Source of the DNA: Ferrovibrio sp964429465 | Lineage (GTDB): Bacteria > Pseudomonadota > Alphaproteobacteria > Ferrovibrionales > Ferrovibrionaceae | Reading direction: 5' to 3' | Length of the DNA stretch: 18,438 nt | NCBI GenBank assembly: GCA_964429465.1 | Contig: CAYSCA010000047.1 | Span: 1-18,438, forward strand | In this document: positions 5,213-14,028 of the stretch, one piece after another | Layout: every line of letters starts with the position of its first letter | How positions within the stretch are numbered: the stretch's first letter is position 1 | The notes under the pieces: model-generated | Databases searched by the model: none | What the model saw: the letters and a program-made list of their open reading frames with translations, nothing else | Told to the model about the DNA's origin: nothing | Position numbers and translations under genes: made by a program

Positions 5213-6133
5213 ATGGCAAAACAGAAAACCTCGTCCAGAAAGCCCAAGACAAAGGCCCGGAAGACCAGATCGAATAAACCCGCTGCCGGGCGGGGTGGTG
5301 TGACTTCGGCGCGTCCGCTATGGACCGGAAATCTGCGCCTGGCTCTCGTTTCGGTTCCCGTTCGCTTGTATCCCGCGACCAAGACTGGTGCCCAGATCAG
5401 TTTCCATCAGGTCCATGAGCCTTCGGGAAAACGCATCCGCTATCAGAAAGTGGTTCCCGGAATCGGCCCGGTCGATACCGACGAGATCGTGAAGGGATAT
5501 GAGCTGACCAAAGGCAGCTATGTTCTGATCGATCCGGAGGAAATCGAGGCGCTCAGGATCGAGACCAAGAAGACCCTCGACCTCATCCAGTTCGTCAAGC
5601 AGGGCGAAATAGATCCGATCTGGTTCGATCGTCCCTATTATGTCGTTGCCGATGGCGATCTGGCGGAAGAGGCCTATAGCGTCCTGCGCGATGCCCTGCG
5701 GTCGTCGGGTCGCCTCGGCCTTGGCCAGTTCGTGATGCGCGGCCGTGAATATGTGGCGGCGCTGAAGCCCTGCGGCAACGGCCTCCTTCTGGAAACCCTG
5801 CGCTTCGCCGACGAAGTAAGAGCCGCGGCGCCATTCTTCGCCGATGTCGACGCCGGCGCATCGGACAACGAACTTCTCGGGCTGGCCAAGGAACTGATCG
5901 AGCGGAAAAGCGCCCCCTTCGATCCCGGCCGCTTCAAAGACACGTATACCAGCGCTGTCCGGGAACTGATCGAGGCCAAGGCGAAGCATAAGAAGCCGGT
6001 CCAGGTCGAAGAGGACGAGCCCTCGGGAGGCGGCGCCCAGGTCATCGATCTTGTCGAGGCGCTGAAACGCAGCGTGAAGGGCGCCGACCGCCCGACCTCC
6101 GCGGCAAGGGGTGCTGCGCGAAAAGCCGGCTGA
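5213..6133 (+). CDS. ku: Ku protein, non-homologous DNA end joining
   Basis: Bacterial Ku of 306 residues; as a homodimer it threads onto DNA ends and recruits LigD for double-strand break repair. The Ku core starts near residue 35 (PLWTGNLRLALVSVPVRLYPAT), continues with ISFHQVHEPSGKRIRYQKV and DEIVKGYELTKGSYVLIDPEEI, and includes the WFDRPYYVV segment. Near the C terminus, VIDLVEALKRSV resembles the conserved segment implicated in LigD interaction. The first 34 residues are very basic (11 Lys/Arg in the first 27), an extra N-terminal tail that the core family lacks. The ATG at 5213 agrees with the EcfG-type promoter; a GTG at 5300 would remove the tail but has no better ribosome binding site. 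No ligD is in the window. The stop codon is one base from the start of the first cytochrome gene. Confidence 0.95.
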   Translation: MAKQKTSSRKPKTKARKTRSNKPAAGRGGVTSARPLWTGNLRLALVSVPVRLYPATKTGAQISFHQVHEPSGKRIRYQKVVPGIGPVDTDEIVKGYELTKGSYVLIDPEEIEALRIETKKTLDLIQFVKQGEIDPIWFDRPYYVVADGDLAEEAYSVLRDALRSSGRLGLGQFVMRGREYVAALKPCGNGLLLETLRFADEVRAAAPFFADVDAGASDNELLGLAKELIERKSAPFDPGRFKDTYTSAVRELIEAKAKHKKPVQVEEDEPSGGGAQVIDLVEALKRSVKGADRPTSAARGAARKAG

Positions 6134-6134
6134 C

Positions 6135-6503
6135 GTGCCGCGGCGGTTTGCCATCCTCGGCGTGATCTCGGCTGCGATCCTTGCGGCCAGCTGCGAGCGC
6201 CAGACAACGGCCGGTGACGCTGACCGCGGTAAGGCGGCAATCCATGCGCTTGGCTGCGGCGCGTGCCATGAGATCGCTGGAATCCGAAGCGCCAGGGGCC
6301 GGGTCGGACCGCCGCTCCTGGCCGTCGGACGCCAGGCCTATATCGCGGGAATATTGCCGAACACCCCCGCCAATCTGAGCAGATGGCTGCAGAATCCGCC
6401 GGCCGTAGCGCCGCTTACCGCGATGCCGAACCTCGGCATCACGCCGGCGGAAGCGCGCGACATGGTCGCCTACCTGTATACACTGCGCGGCGATCAGCCA
6501 TGA
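6135..6503 (+). CDS. Lipoprotein c-type cytochrome (first of three)
   Basis: Class I cytochrome c of 122 residues. A lipoprotein signal (FAILGVISAAILAASC) ends in the lipobox L-A-A-S-C with Cys20 as the lipidated residue, so the protein is tethered on the periplasmic side of a membrane. The heme-binding motif CGACH spans residues 41-45 and the likely axial Met97 is in TAMPNLG. I chose GTG 6135, one base after the ku stop (TGA-C-GTG), because it gives a compact signal peptide and implies coupling to ku; a GTG at 6111 inside ku would add eight residues. It is paralogous to the cytochrome at 7071. Likely an electron carrier to a terminal oxidase. Confidence 0.88.
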   Translation: MPRRFAILGVISAAILAASCERQTTAGDADRGKAAIHALGCGACHEIAGIRSARGRVGPPLLAVGRQAYIAGILPNTPANLSRWLQNPPAVAPLTAMPNLGITPAEARDMVAYLYTLRGDQP

Positions 6504-7078
6504 AGCGGACGATGCTTGTCGGCATCGCCGGCATCCTGCTGGCCGGCTTGCTTGGCATCGCAGCGGGCATCGCCTTCATCTATTCCGGCATCTACAACGT
6601 AGCGGCGACACGACAGCATACCGCCCCCGTATACTGGGCCATTCACACCGCCATGATCCATTCGGTCAGGCGGCGGGCTGATGATGTCCCTCCAATGCCG
6701 CCTCCCACGCTGTTGTTCGAACCGGGCCTCTGGCTGTATCAGAGCCATTGCGTTCAGTGTCACGGCGCGCCGGGTGTTGCGCCAGAGCCGTTTGCGCTGG
6801 GCATGACTCCGGTTCCGGGGAGCCTGGTGCAGGCGGCCCGCGAATGGCGGATACCGGAGATTTACTGGACCGTGAAGCACGGCATCAAGATGACCGGCAT
6901 GCCGGCCTGGGAGTTCCGTCTCGACGATACCGAATTATGGGCGGTCGTCGCCTTCGTCGCCTGCCTGCCCGTCCTGTCGCCGAAGGATTATCAGACGATG
7001 ATCCGCTCCGGCCGGCCCGGAGTCGAAGGCCTGCCATTGTCCTCCTATTGCGCCGAGCGGGTGAAGCCCGATGAATAG
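6500..7078 (+). CDS. Membrane-anchored c-type cytochrome (second of three)
   Basis: Encodes 192 residues. An N-terminal helix (about residues 5-28) anchors the protein without a signal-peptidase site. A region of about 50 residues follows, with VYWAIHTAMIHSVRRR and a proline stretch, then a cytochrome c domain with CVQCH at residues 84-88 and a likely axial methionine in MTGMPAWEF (Met134). ATG 6500 overlaps the previous stop codon (ATGA). It is distinct from the two flanking cytochromes, which resemble each other. Probably passes electrons between the bc1 complex and an oxidase; the partner is inferred. Confidence 0.88.
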   Translation: MKRTMLVGIAGILLAGLLGIAAGIAFIYSGIYNVAATRQHTAPVYWAIHTAMIHSVRRRADDVPPMPPPTLLFEPGLWLYQSHCVQCHGAPGVAPEPFALGMTPVPGSLVQAAREWRIPEIYWTVKHGIKMTGMPAWEFRLDDTELWAVVAFVACLPVLSPKDYQTMIRSGRPGVEGLPLSSYCAERVKPDE

Positions 7079-7457
7079 ACGAACATCGCTGCTGGCTCTG
7101 CTGTTGCCGCTGCTGCCGGTTCTGCTTTCGGCATGCGACGCACAGCCGCCTTCCGGGCGAAAGGACGTCACCAGACTGGGCGATCCGAAAATCGGAGAGA
7201 TCGCCATCCAGCAATATGCCTGCGTCACCTGCCATAGAATACCCGGCGTGGTCGGGCCTGACGCCTGGATCGGGCCCAGCCTGCGCCATATCGGTTCGCG
7301 GGTCTATCTGGCCGGCATCGTGCCGAACACGCCCGAGAACATGGTTGCCTGGCTGTCCGATCCGAAGGCCATCGCGCCCGATACCGCCATGCCCGACCTC
7401 GGCGTAACCGATGCGCATGCGCGCGATATTGCGGCTTTCCTCTATCAACTCGACTGA
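7071..7457 (+). CDS. Lipoprotein c-type cytochrome (third of three)
   Basis: Encodes 128 residues. The signal peptide has a long hydrophobic core (SLLALLLPLLPVLLSAC) and a lipobox with Cys22. The heme motif CVTCH spans residues 51-55; the likely axial Met107 is in TAMPDLG. From the heme motif on it aligns along its length with the cytochrome at 6135 (shared YIAGI/YLAGI, PNTP, AMPxLG, AR-D then FLY/YLY). The start lies inside the previous gene (8-base overlap). The stop is six bases from the convergent treY stop. Confidence 0.9.
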   Translation: MNRRTSLLALLLPLLPVLLSACDAQPPSGRKDVTRLGDPKIGEIAIQQYACVTCHRIPGVVGPDAWIGPSLRHIGSRVYLAGIVPNTPENMVAWLSDPKAIAPDTAMPDLGVTDAHARDIAAFLYQLD

Positions 7458-7463
7458 CCGGCT

Positions 7464-10169
7464 TTACCCCGACCCGAGATAGACGGCTACCGGAACATCG
7501 CGGAAGCCGTCGGAAAGCGGCAGCAGATCGCGGCAAGTTTCCCCAGGGCGCAGGACATTCTGGAAAACCTGGCCGGCCGGCAGATCGATCGCGGTATCCA
7601 TCCAATCCCGCCCTTGCGGCCAGCGCCGCCCTCCGTCGGTCAGCCCGGCCATCAATCGTCCCGTCGCGACGATCACGCTCTGCCCGCCGTGATTGCGGCT
7701 GAATGCCATTACCTTGTCGGAATGCCGCCCCTTCACCGGGGTCGCGCGGTAATCCCCGTCCCTGAACAGATCGGCTTTCGCCTCTCGCAGGCGAAGCAAT
7801 GCCTGGGAAAGGGCGAACTTGATCCGCCCGTCGCGCCATGCCGCAGCCAGTGCTGGCCAATCGATGCCATCGCGCAGTTCCTGCTGCAATTTCTGCCGCA
7901 GCCCGAAATCGACAGGCCGGCGGTTGTCAGGGTCGACGAAAGAGAAATCCCACAGCTCGGTACCCTGATAGAGGTCCGGAACGCCGGGCATCATGAGCTT
8001 CAGCGTCACCTGACTGAGACTGTTCAATCCTCCCAGCAGAGCGATCCGTTCGGCCAGGCTGCTGAAATCGGCAAGGAATTGGACGGACCGGGCGGGATCG
8101 AGAATACCGCGCAGGAAACGCTCAAGCGCCGCCTCGTAGTGGGGATCGGGATAATGCCAGGAAGTTTCCTGCTTGCCCTCTCGCGCCGCCTTGATCGCAT
8201 AGGCGACGGCACGATCGGTGAATTCCTGGTCCGGGCCCGCCAGCGGCCAGGCTCCCAGCAGGGCCTGATAGAGCATATACTGATGGCTCCGCGATGGTCC
8301 GCCGGCGGCGAGCGGCTTGTTCCAGTCCTGCCACCGGCCCACCGCTTTGCGCCATTCCTCCACCAGTTCGGACAGCGCGGCGATGCGAGTGCGAGCGTCT
8401 TCGCCGCGCTTGGTATCATGCGTGGCGGTTGCGGTCAGGCCATGGGGCTGTTGCTTCATGCGCTGCGCCATCAGGGCATGAAAGCCAGGGCCATCCAGGC
8501 CGCGGCCGTTGGGCTGGCCGCCGACCTCGTTGAAGCTGAGCAGGCGGAAATGGCGGTAGAAGCAGGTATCTTCCAGGGCCTTTGCCATTACGGGCCCGGT
8601 GAATTGCTGCAGCTTGCCGACAAACAGATGCGTGCGGCGACGGCTGTAGCCATGATGCCGCGGCTTCAGGATATCCAGGGTGAGCAGATCGCGCAGGAAA
8701 TCGAACAGCGCAGGTTCGATACGCGGCGCGGATTTCCGCGCCGCCTCTATGGCGGCGTCGATGATTGCACGATCCGGGGCAGATGCGCCCTTCTCGGATG
8801 TGACATAGGTCCGGTAGACGGGCAACGCACCCACGTAGGCCCGCAGCGCGCTTCGCAGCTGGTCCGCGGTGAAATCCTGGCTGCGCCGGTTGCCGGCGGC
8901 GATCCGGCGCAGCAGACGGACCAGTGTTTCCAGTTCGCCGGCGAACATGCCGGAGATGGTCTCGGCTTTCGCATCCTGCTCCATCCGGAAATAGGATTGT
9001 GATTCCCCAGTGAACTCACGCCACACCTCTTCGAGGCTGGGCAGCCCCGCGTCGCTGACCAGCAATCGGCAAATCGCGTTCAGCCATTCGTAACCGGTCG
9101 TGCCCGCAACTCCGGGGAAGTCCGGAAATGCCTCCGTCTCCCCGAGGATCTTCTCGACCAGGATATAGAACCCGCCGGGCCTCGCATCTGCTTGCTGGAC
9201 AAGCCCTCGCAGCTTCCTGCAATAGTCGGCCGGGTCATAGAGTCCATCGATATGGTCGAGCCGCAGCCCATGCAACTGGCCTATCTGAATGAGTTTTTTC
9301 ACGAGCCTGTGCGTGGCCGCGAAGACCCGGTCGTCCTCCATCCGGAGGCCGGCGAGACCATTGATATCGAAGAAGCGGCGGTAGTTGATTTCGCTTGCCG
9401 AACTGCGCCAGTAGGCCAGCATGTAATGCTGCCGTAGCAGCAGCCGGTGCAGCCTGTCCGTCGACGGCTCGCCTTCAAGCGCCGCATCGATCCGACGGGC
9501 AACAGCGGGGGATGCTGCCAGAGCCGACTTCATCTCGGCAGCGACCGCCCGGTCTGTCGCAAGTTTGCCGTGCGGAAACTTGGGCAGGTCGGCGTCGGGA
9601 ATCCGCAGGTCCTTCAGGATGGCCGGGTAGTCGCCCGGGCGAATGGGCAGGCGATGATCGTAATACCAGACCGAAAAACTCCCCTCGGCGGCATCGAAGC
9701 ACAGCCGCAATTCCCCGGCGGCCAGGGCCTCGCCATAAGGCTTGCCGAGCAGCGGCAGGAGAATCCCGGGCCTGCTGCGCCCCGGCAGGTTGCTCCAGTC
9801 GACATCAAAAAACCGGGCATAAGGTGAGCGCGGCCCCCATTCCAGCATGTCCAGCCACCAGGCATTGTCGGCATGGCCGACGCCCATGTGATTGGGCACG
9901 AAATCGAGAATGAGCCCCATATCGGCCCTGGCGAGCGCGGCGGCCAGTTTGCTGAATTCCTCCTCGCCCCCGAATTGCGGATCGAGCTGATTGTGATCAA
10001 CCACGTCGTAGCCATGCGTGCTCCCTTCGCGGGCGCGCAGGAAAGGCGAGGCGTAGACATGCGTGATGCCGAGAGCCTTGAGGTAAGGAACCAGCTTCGT
10101 CGCGTCAGCAAAGCCGAAGCCGTTGGTAAACTGCAGTCGATAGGTCGCACTCGGGATGAGGGACGGCAT
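7464..10169 (-). CDS. treY: Maltooligosyl trehalose synthase
   Basis: GH13_26 enzyme of 901 residues, within the family range. It converts the reducing-end glucose of a maltodextrin from alpha-1,4 to alpha,alpha-1,1 linkage, giving maltooligosyl trehalose for TreZ. Visible motifs: the N-terminal SATYRLQF, DFVPNHMGV, the nucleophile region GLRLDHIDG (Asp305), the acid/base region ILVEKILGE (Glu339) and TATHDTKRGED. The start is ATG 10169, which shares its A with the treZ stop (TGATG) and has GGAG just upstream; the open frame upstream is the treZ coding region in another frame. Last gene of the operon; no terminator is evident in the six bases before the convergent cytochrome stop. Confidence 0.96.
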   Translation of the reverse strand: MPSLIPSATYRLQFTNGFGFADATKLVPYLKALGITHVYASPFLRAREGSTHGYDVVDHNQLDPQFGGEEEFSKLAAALARADMGLILDFVPNHMGVGHADNAWWLDMLEWGPRSPYARFFDVDWSNLPGRSRPGILLPLLGKPYGEALAAGELRLCFDAAEGSFSVWYYDHRLPIRPGDYPAILKDLRIPDADLPKFPHGKLATDRAVAAEMKSALAASPAVARRIDAALEGEPSTDRLHRLLLRQHYMLAYWRSSASEINYRRFFDINGLAGLRMEDDRVFAATHRLVKKLIQIGQLHGLRLDHIDGLYDPADYCRKLRGLVQQADARPGGFYILVEKILGETEAFPDFPGVAGTTGYEWLNAICRLLVSDAGLPSLEEVWREFTGESQSYFRMEQDAKAETISGMFAGELETLVRLLRRIAAGNRRSQDFTADQLRSALRAYVGALPVYRTYVTSEKGASAPDRAIIDAAIEAARKSAPRIEPALFDFLRDLLTLDILKPRHHGYSRRRTHLFVGKLQQFTGPVMAKALEDTCFYRHFRLLSFNEVGGQPNGRGLDGPGFHALMAQRMKQQPHGLTATATHDTKRGEDARTRIAALSELVEEWRKAVGRWQDWNKPLAAGGPSRSHQYMLYQALLGAWPLAGPDQEFTDRAVAYAIKAAREGKQETSWHYPDPHYEAALERFLRGILDPARSVQFLADFSSLAERIALLGGLNSLSQVTLKLMMPGVPDLYQGTELWDFSFVDPDNRRPVDFGLRQKLQQELRDGIDWPALAAAWRDGRIKFALSQALLRLREAKADLFRDGDYRATPVKGRHSDKVMAFSRNHGGQSVIVATGRLMAGLTDGGRRWPQGRDWMDTAIDLPAGQVFQNVLRPGETCRDLLPLSDGFRDVPVAVYLGSG

Positions 10170-11950
10170 CAGCTCCGCTCGATCTGCCAGAATACGGACC
10201 AGGGCGGCAGGTCCTGCATCGGCTGTACGCCCCAGACCGGCATGCCAACCGGCCGTTGCTCCGGCAGGTGAGCCGGCTCGACGCCAATATTGGCAAGCAG
10301 ATGCAGGCGGCTGTTGTCGCCCAGCGTCCAGCTTGCCGAGATGCTTCCGTTGCCGTGGTCCTGCGCCGGCTGCTGCGAGCCGGTCATGCCCGGCAGTCGC
10401 GGGACGATCTGGGTGCGGCGAACCTCCAGCAGGCGCCGGACGAGATCGTGCCGCGCGCGGCATTCCTGCCGATGGAGGTCTGACCAGTCGAGCCTGGCGC
10501 TTTCGAAGGTCGCCAGGTCCATCGGATTGGGCAATGTCTGCCCCGGCGGCAGACGCGAGAAGATATCCTGGAATTCCCGTTTACGTCCCTCCTCGACGGC
10601 GCGGGCGAGATCGCCGGTGAAATCGCAGAAGAAGGGAAACGGCTGCCGCGCCCCCCATTCCTCGCCCATGAACAGCATCGGCGGCATCGGCAGCAGCAGG
10701 GTGATCGCCAGGGCCGCTTCCACGGCCGCGGCGGGGGCAAGGGTTTCCAGCCGCTCGCCGAAGGGCCGGTTGCCGATCTGGTCGTGATTCTGCAGGAAAT
10801 TCACGAAAGCCGTAGCAGGCAGTCCGGTTGCATCCTCGCCGCGCGGCACGAATCCGCGATGCGGGGAGATTTCTCCCTGATAGGCGAAGCCGCCCGAGAG
10901 GCAGCGCAGCAGGTGCCGCCGCGGCTCGGCATAGTCGCCGTAATAGCCGGCGGTCTCCCCGGTCAGCAGGACATGCCAGGCGTGATGGTAGTCGTCGTTC
11001 CACTGGGCCCGGTATCTGCCGGCGGGCGGATCGGTGGCAGGATCGAGCAGATGCGCGGCATTGTCGTCATTCTCGAGCACGAGATGGATCTGCCGCCCGC
11101 TCGCCTCGGCCAGATGGCCGACGGCGCGGCTCAGTTCGTGCAGGAGCGGCGGATCGCCGGACTCCTTGATCGCATGAACCGCGTCCAGCCGCAGGCCGTC
11201 GAAGCGGTAGTTGCGCAGCCAGTGCAGTGCGTTCTCGATGGCGAAGGTGCGAACTTCGGGGATGCGGTAATCGATCGCTCCGCCCCAGGGGGTATGTCGG
11301 TCCTGGGTGAAAAAGGCCGGGGCATAGCGCGGCAGGTAATTTCCCTCCGGACCGAAATGATTGTAGACGACATCGAGGAAAACCATCAGGCCGCGCTGAT
11401 GCGCGGCATCCACCAGGGCCCGCAGGTCCTCCGGCCGGCCATAGGCGTGATCGGGCGCGAAAGGCAATACGCCGTCATAGCCCCAGTTGCGGCTTCCGGA
11501 AAAGTCCGACAGCGGCATCAGTTCGATCGCCGTGATTCCGGTGTCGGCAAGATGATCCAGATGTCTCATCACCCCGCGGTAATCGCCTTCCGCGGAGAAG
11601 GTGCCGACATGCAGCTCGACGAAAACTGCCTCATCCCATGGCCGTCCGCGCCAGCGATCCGCCTGCCATTGCCAGCCATGGTCGATCACCTCGCTGGCGC
11701 CGGCGACATCCGCCGGCTGGAAGGCCGAGGCCGGGTCGGGCACTTCCAGCTCCCCGTCGATCCGGAACTTGTACAGGCTGCCCGGCCCTGCCTCCCGGCG
11801 GATCAGCTTGAACCATCCGTCTTCTGCTGGCGCCATCGGGCTCGCGGTGCCGTCGAGCATCAGCTCGACCATCCTCGCGGCAGGAGCCCAGAGGCGGAAT
11901 TCCACGCCCCCGTCCGGCAGCAGCATCGGCCCGAAAGCATGTGTCGTCAT
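10169..11950 (-). CDS. treZ: Maltooligosyl trehalose trehalohydrolase
   Basis: GH13_10 enzyme of 593 residues, the usual family length. It releases trehalose from maltooligosyl trehalose made by TreY. An N-terminal CBM48-like domain (VEFRLWAPAARMVELML) is followed by the barrel with ELHVGTFS, DVVYNHFGPEGNYL, the nucleophile region GLRLDAVHAI (Asp256), the acid/base LVLENDDN (Glu293) and NFLQNHDQIGN. The C-terminal beta domain ends VFWQIERS. ATG 11950 overlaps the glgX stop (ATGA). An open frame extends upstream into glgX but has no family similarity there. Confidence 0.96.
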   Translation of the reverse strand: MTTHAFGPMLLPDGGVEFRLWAPAARMVELMLDGTASPMAPAEDGWFKLIRREAGPGSLYKFRIDGELEVPDPASAFQPADVAGASEVIDHGWQWQADRWRGRPWDEAVFVELHVGTFSAEGDYRGVMRHLDHLADTGITAIELMPLSDFSGSRNWGYDGVLPFAPDHAYGRPEDLRALVDAAHQRGLMVFLDVVYNHFGPEGNYLPRYAPAFFTQDRHTPWGGAIDYRIPEVRTFAIENALHWLRNYRFDGLRLDAVHAIKESGDPPLLHELSRAVGHLAEASGRQIHLVLENDDNAAHLLDPATDPPAGRYRAQWNDDYHHAWHVLLTGETAGYYGDYAEPRRHLLRCLSGGFAYQGEISPHRGFVPRGEDATGLPATAFVNFLQNHDQIGNRPFGERLETLAPAAAVEAALAITLLLPMPPMLFMGEEWGARQPFPFFCDFTGDLARAVEEGRKREFQDIFSRLPPGQTLPNPMDLATFESARLDWSDLHRQECRARHDLVRRLLEVRRTQIVPRLPGMTGSQQPAQDHGNGSISASWTLGDNSRLHLLANIGVEPAHLPEQRPVGMPVWGVQPMQDLPPWSVFWQIERS

Positions 11951-14025
11951 GGCGTACCTGCAAGGAGTGATGTGGATCGTGCAGCGGCCGCAAATGCCTC
12001 GCCCGCAGCCAGGGTTTCGGCCTGCAATTCGCCGCCCCTGAGGGCCGTGCTGAAGACGCAGTTCCAGTTGCCGTATTGCGGCCAGTCCGGCAGCGTCTGT
12101 TCGATCACGGCGCCGGAGCCGTTGATGACGATCAGAACCGGCGGCGCTTCCTCCTCGACAGGGCCGAGCAGATAGGCAAGGAACCGCGCCGCCGGGAAAT
12201 GCCAGTCCTTCTGCGCCATCTCGCTGCCATCGGGTTTCAGCCAGTGGACCGAATAGGGCTCGCCCGGCTGCCCGCCCCGCAGCCACCGTCGCGGCGCCAA
12301 CTGGCGATAACGCCGGCGCAGGCCGGCCAGTTCCGAGATCAATGAGGTCAGATCGCGCCGCGGATCGCCCAGTCCGCTCCAGTCGGTCCAGCCCACCTCG
12401 TTGTCCTGGCAATAGGCATTGTTGTTGCCGGCCTGGCTGTTGCCGGCCTCATCGCCGGCAAGCAGCAGCGGCACGCCCTGCGCCAGGAACAGGCTGGCCA
12501 GCAGGTTCTGCCGCAACCGCAGGCGCCGCTTGAGGACCGCCGGATCGTCCGTGCCGCCTTCCACGCCGCAATTATGGCTGCAATTGTCGTCGCTGCCGTC
12601 CCGGTTGTCTTCCCCGTTCGCCTCGTTGTGCTTGTCGTTGTAGCTGACCAGATCACTCAGCGTGAAACCGTCATGCACGGTAATGTGGTTGATGCCCGAC
12701 CACGGCCCGCGGCCGTCATGGTTAAACAGGTCGGCCGAGCCGGTCATCCGCCCGGCCAGTTCGCCGATCATGCTTTTCTCGCCGCGCCAGAAGCGGCGCT
12801 GGGCCTGCCGGAAAGTATCGTTCCATTCCGACCAACCTTCCGGAAAATGGCCTACCTGATAGCCGCCCGTGGCGATATCCCATGGCTCCGCCACCAGCTT
12901 GACGCGGGACAGCACCGGATCCTGGCGCACAGCCGCGAAGAAGGCTGCCTGCCGCTCGAAACCCTGCGCCCCGCGCCCCAGCGTGCTTGCCAGGTCGAAA
13001 CGGAAACCATCGATATGATAGTTGACCACCCAGTGGCGCAGGGAATCCATCACCATCCTCAGCACATGCCGCTGCGTGAGGTTGAGCGCGTTGCCGCAGC
13101 CGGTGAAGTTCTCGTAATAGCGCGGGCTGTCAGGGCGCAGCCAGTAATAGGCAGCGTTATCTATGCCGCGGAAGCAAAGCGTCGGCCCGAGATGGTCGCC
13201 CTCCGCGGTATGATTGTAGACGACATCAAGGAAGACCTCGATCCCGGCATCATGCAGCCGCGCTATGGTCGACCTGAAGACCGCTGGCGTGTTGTCGGGG
13301 CCATAGCCGGGATCGGGCGCGAAAAAGCCGATCGTGTTATAGCCCCAGTAATTCCGCAGGCCGCGCTCCACCAGCATCCGATCATCGATGAAGGCATGGA
13401 CCGGCAGCAGCTCCAGCGAGGTCACGCCCAGGCGCCGGAGGTGATCGATCACGCCCGGCGCAGCCAGCCCGCGGAACAATCCCCGCCAGCCGGGCGGCAC
13501 ATCCTCGCGCCGGATCGTGAATCCCCTGACATGCGCCTCGTAGATGATCGTTTCAGGCCAAGGAATTCGCGGGTTTCGGTCATTGCCCCAGGTGAAGGCG
13601 TCATCGGCGACCATTGCTTTCAGCATTCCGCGGGCATTGTCGCGGCGGTCGAAGGACAGGTCGCCGCGGGGGCTGCCGTAACGATAGCCGAAATGGGCAT
13701 CGCTCCAGACCAGGCGCCCGGCAACCCTTTTGGCATAGGGATCGAGCAGAAGCTTGTGCGGATTGAAACGATGACCCTGGTTGGGCTCGTAAGGGCCATA
13801 AACGCGATAGCCGTAGAGCTGGCCGGGCGAGACATCCGGCAGATAGCAATGCCAGATGCCTTCAGTGCATTCCGGCATCGCGACCCGCTCCAGTTCGCGG
13901 CGCCCCTGCGGATCGAACAGGCAGAGTTCGACCTTTTCCGCATGAGTCGAGAACAGCGCAAAATTGACGCCGCGCCCATCCCAGGTCGCACCAAGGGTTC
14001 CGGCATGCCCTGTCTGCACCCGCAT
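11947..14025 (-). CDS. glgX: Glycogen debranching enzyme, GlgX/TreX type
   Basis: GH13_11 isoamylase-type enzyme of 692 residues that hydrolyses alpha-1,6 branches and so supplies linear maltodextrins to TreY/TreZ. It shows an N-terminal CBM48 (GVNFALFSTHAEKVELCLFD), PYEPNQGHRFNPHKLLLDPYA, EVFLDVVYNHTAEG, the nucleophile region GFRFDLAS (Asp344), the acid/base VAEPWD (Glu380), HDGFTLSDLVSYNDKHNEANG and LLLAGDEAGNSQ. I chose ATG 14025; an in-frame TTG directly before it is a less likely start. The ATG is three bases past the glgB stop. Clustering with treZ and treY is the classical TreX arrangement. Confidence 0.95.
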   Translation of the reverse strand: MRVQTGHAGTLGATWDGRGVNFALFSTHAEKVELCLFDPQGRRELERVAMPECTEGIWHCYLPDVSPGQLYGYRVYGPYEPNQGHRFNPHKLLLDPYAKRVAGRLVWSDAHFGYRYGSPRGDLSFDRRDNARGMLKAMVADDAFTWGNDRNPRIPWPETIIYEAHVRGFTIRREDVPPGWRGLFRGLAAPGVIDHLRRLGVTSLELLPVHAFIDDRMLVERGLRNYWGYNTIGFFAPDPGYGPDNTPAVFRSTIARLHDAGIEVFLDVVYNHTAEGDHLGPTLCFRGIDNAAYYWLRPDSPRYYENFTGCGNALNLTQRHVLRMVMDSLRHWVVNYHIDGFRFDLASTLGRGAQGFERQAAFFAAVRQDPVLSRVKLVAEPWDIATGGYQVGHFPEGWSEWNDTFRQAQRRFWRGEKSMIGELAGRMTGSADLFNHDGRGPWSGINHITVHDGFTLSDLVSYNDKHNEANGEDNRDGSDDNCSHNCGVEGGTDDPAVLKRRLRLRQNLLASLFLAQGVPLLLAGDEAGNSQAGNNNAYCQDNEVGWTDWSGLGDPRRDLTSLISELAGLRRRYRQLAPRRWLRGGQPGEPYSVHWLKPDGSEMAQKDWHFPAARFLAYLLGPVEEEAPPVLIVINGSGAVIEQTLPDWPQYGNWNCVFSTALRGGELQAETLAAGEAFAAAARSTSLLAGTP

Positions 14026-14028
14026 CAA

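Noticed and set aside
7614..9002. A 462-codon + strand open frame over treY
   Set aside because: Antisense to a clear treY reading frame, no domain, no ribosome binding site of note.
10784..12175. A 463-codon + strand open frame over treZ and the end of glgX
   Set aside because: Antisense shadow of well-supported genes with no recognisable protein features.
14026..14028. TTG as the glgX start codon
   Set aside because: The next codon is ATG and is a better initiator; TTG is rare and would add only one residue.
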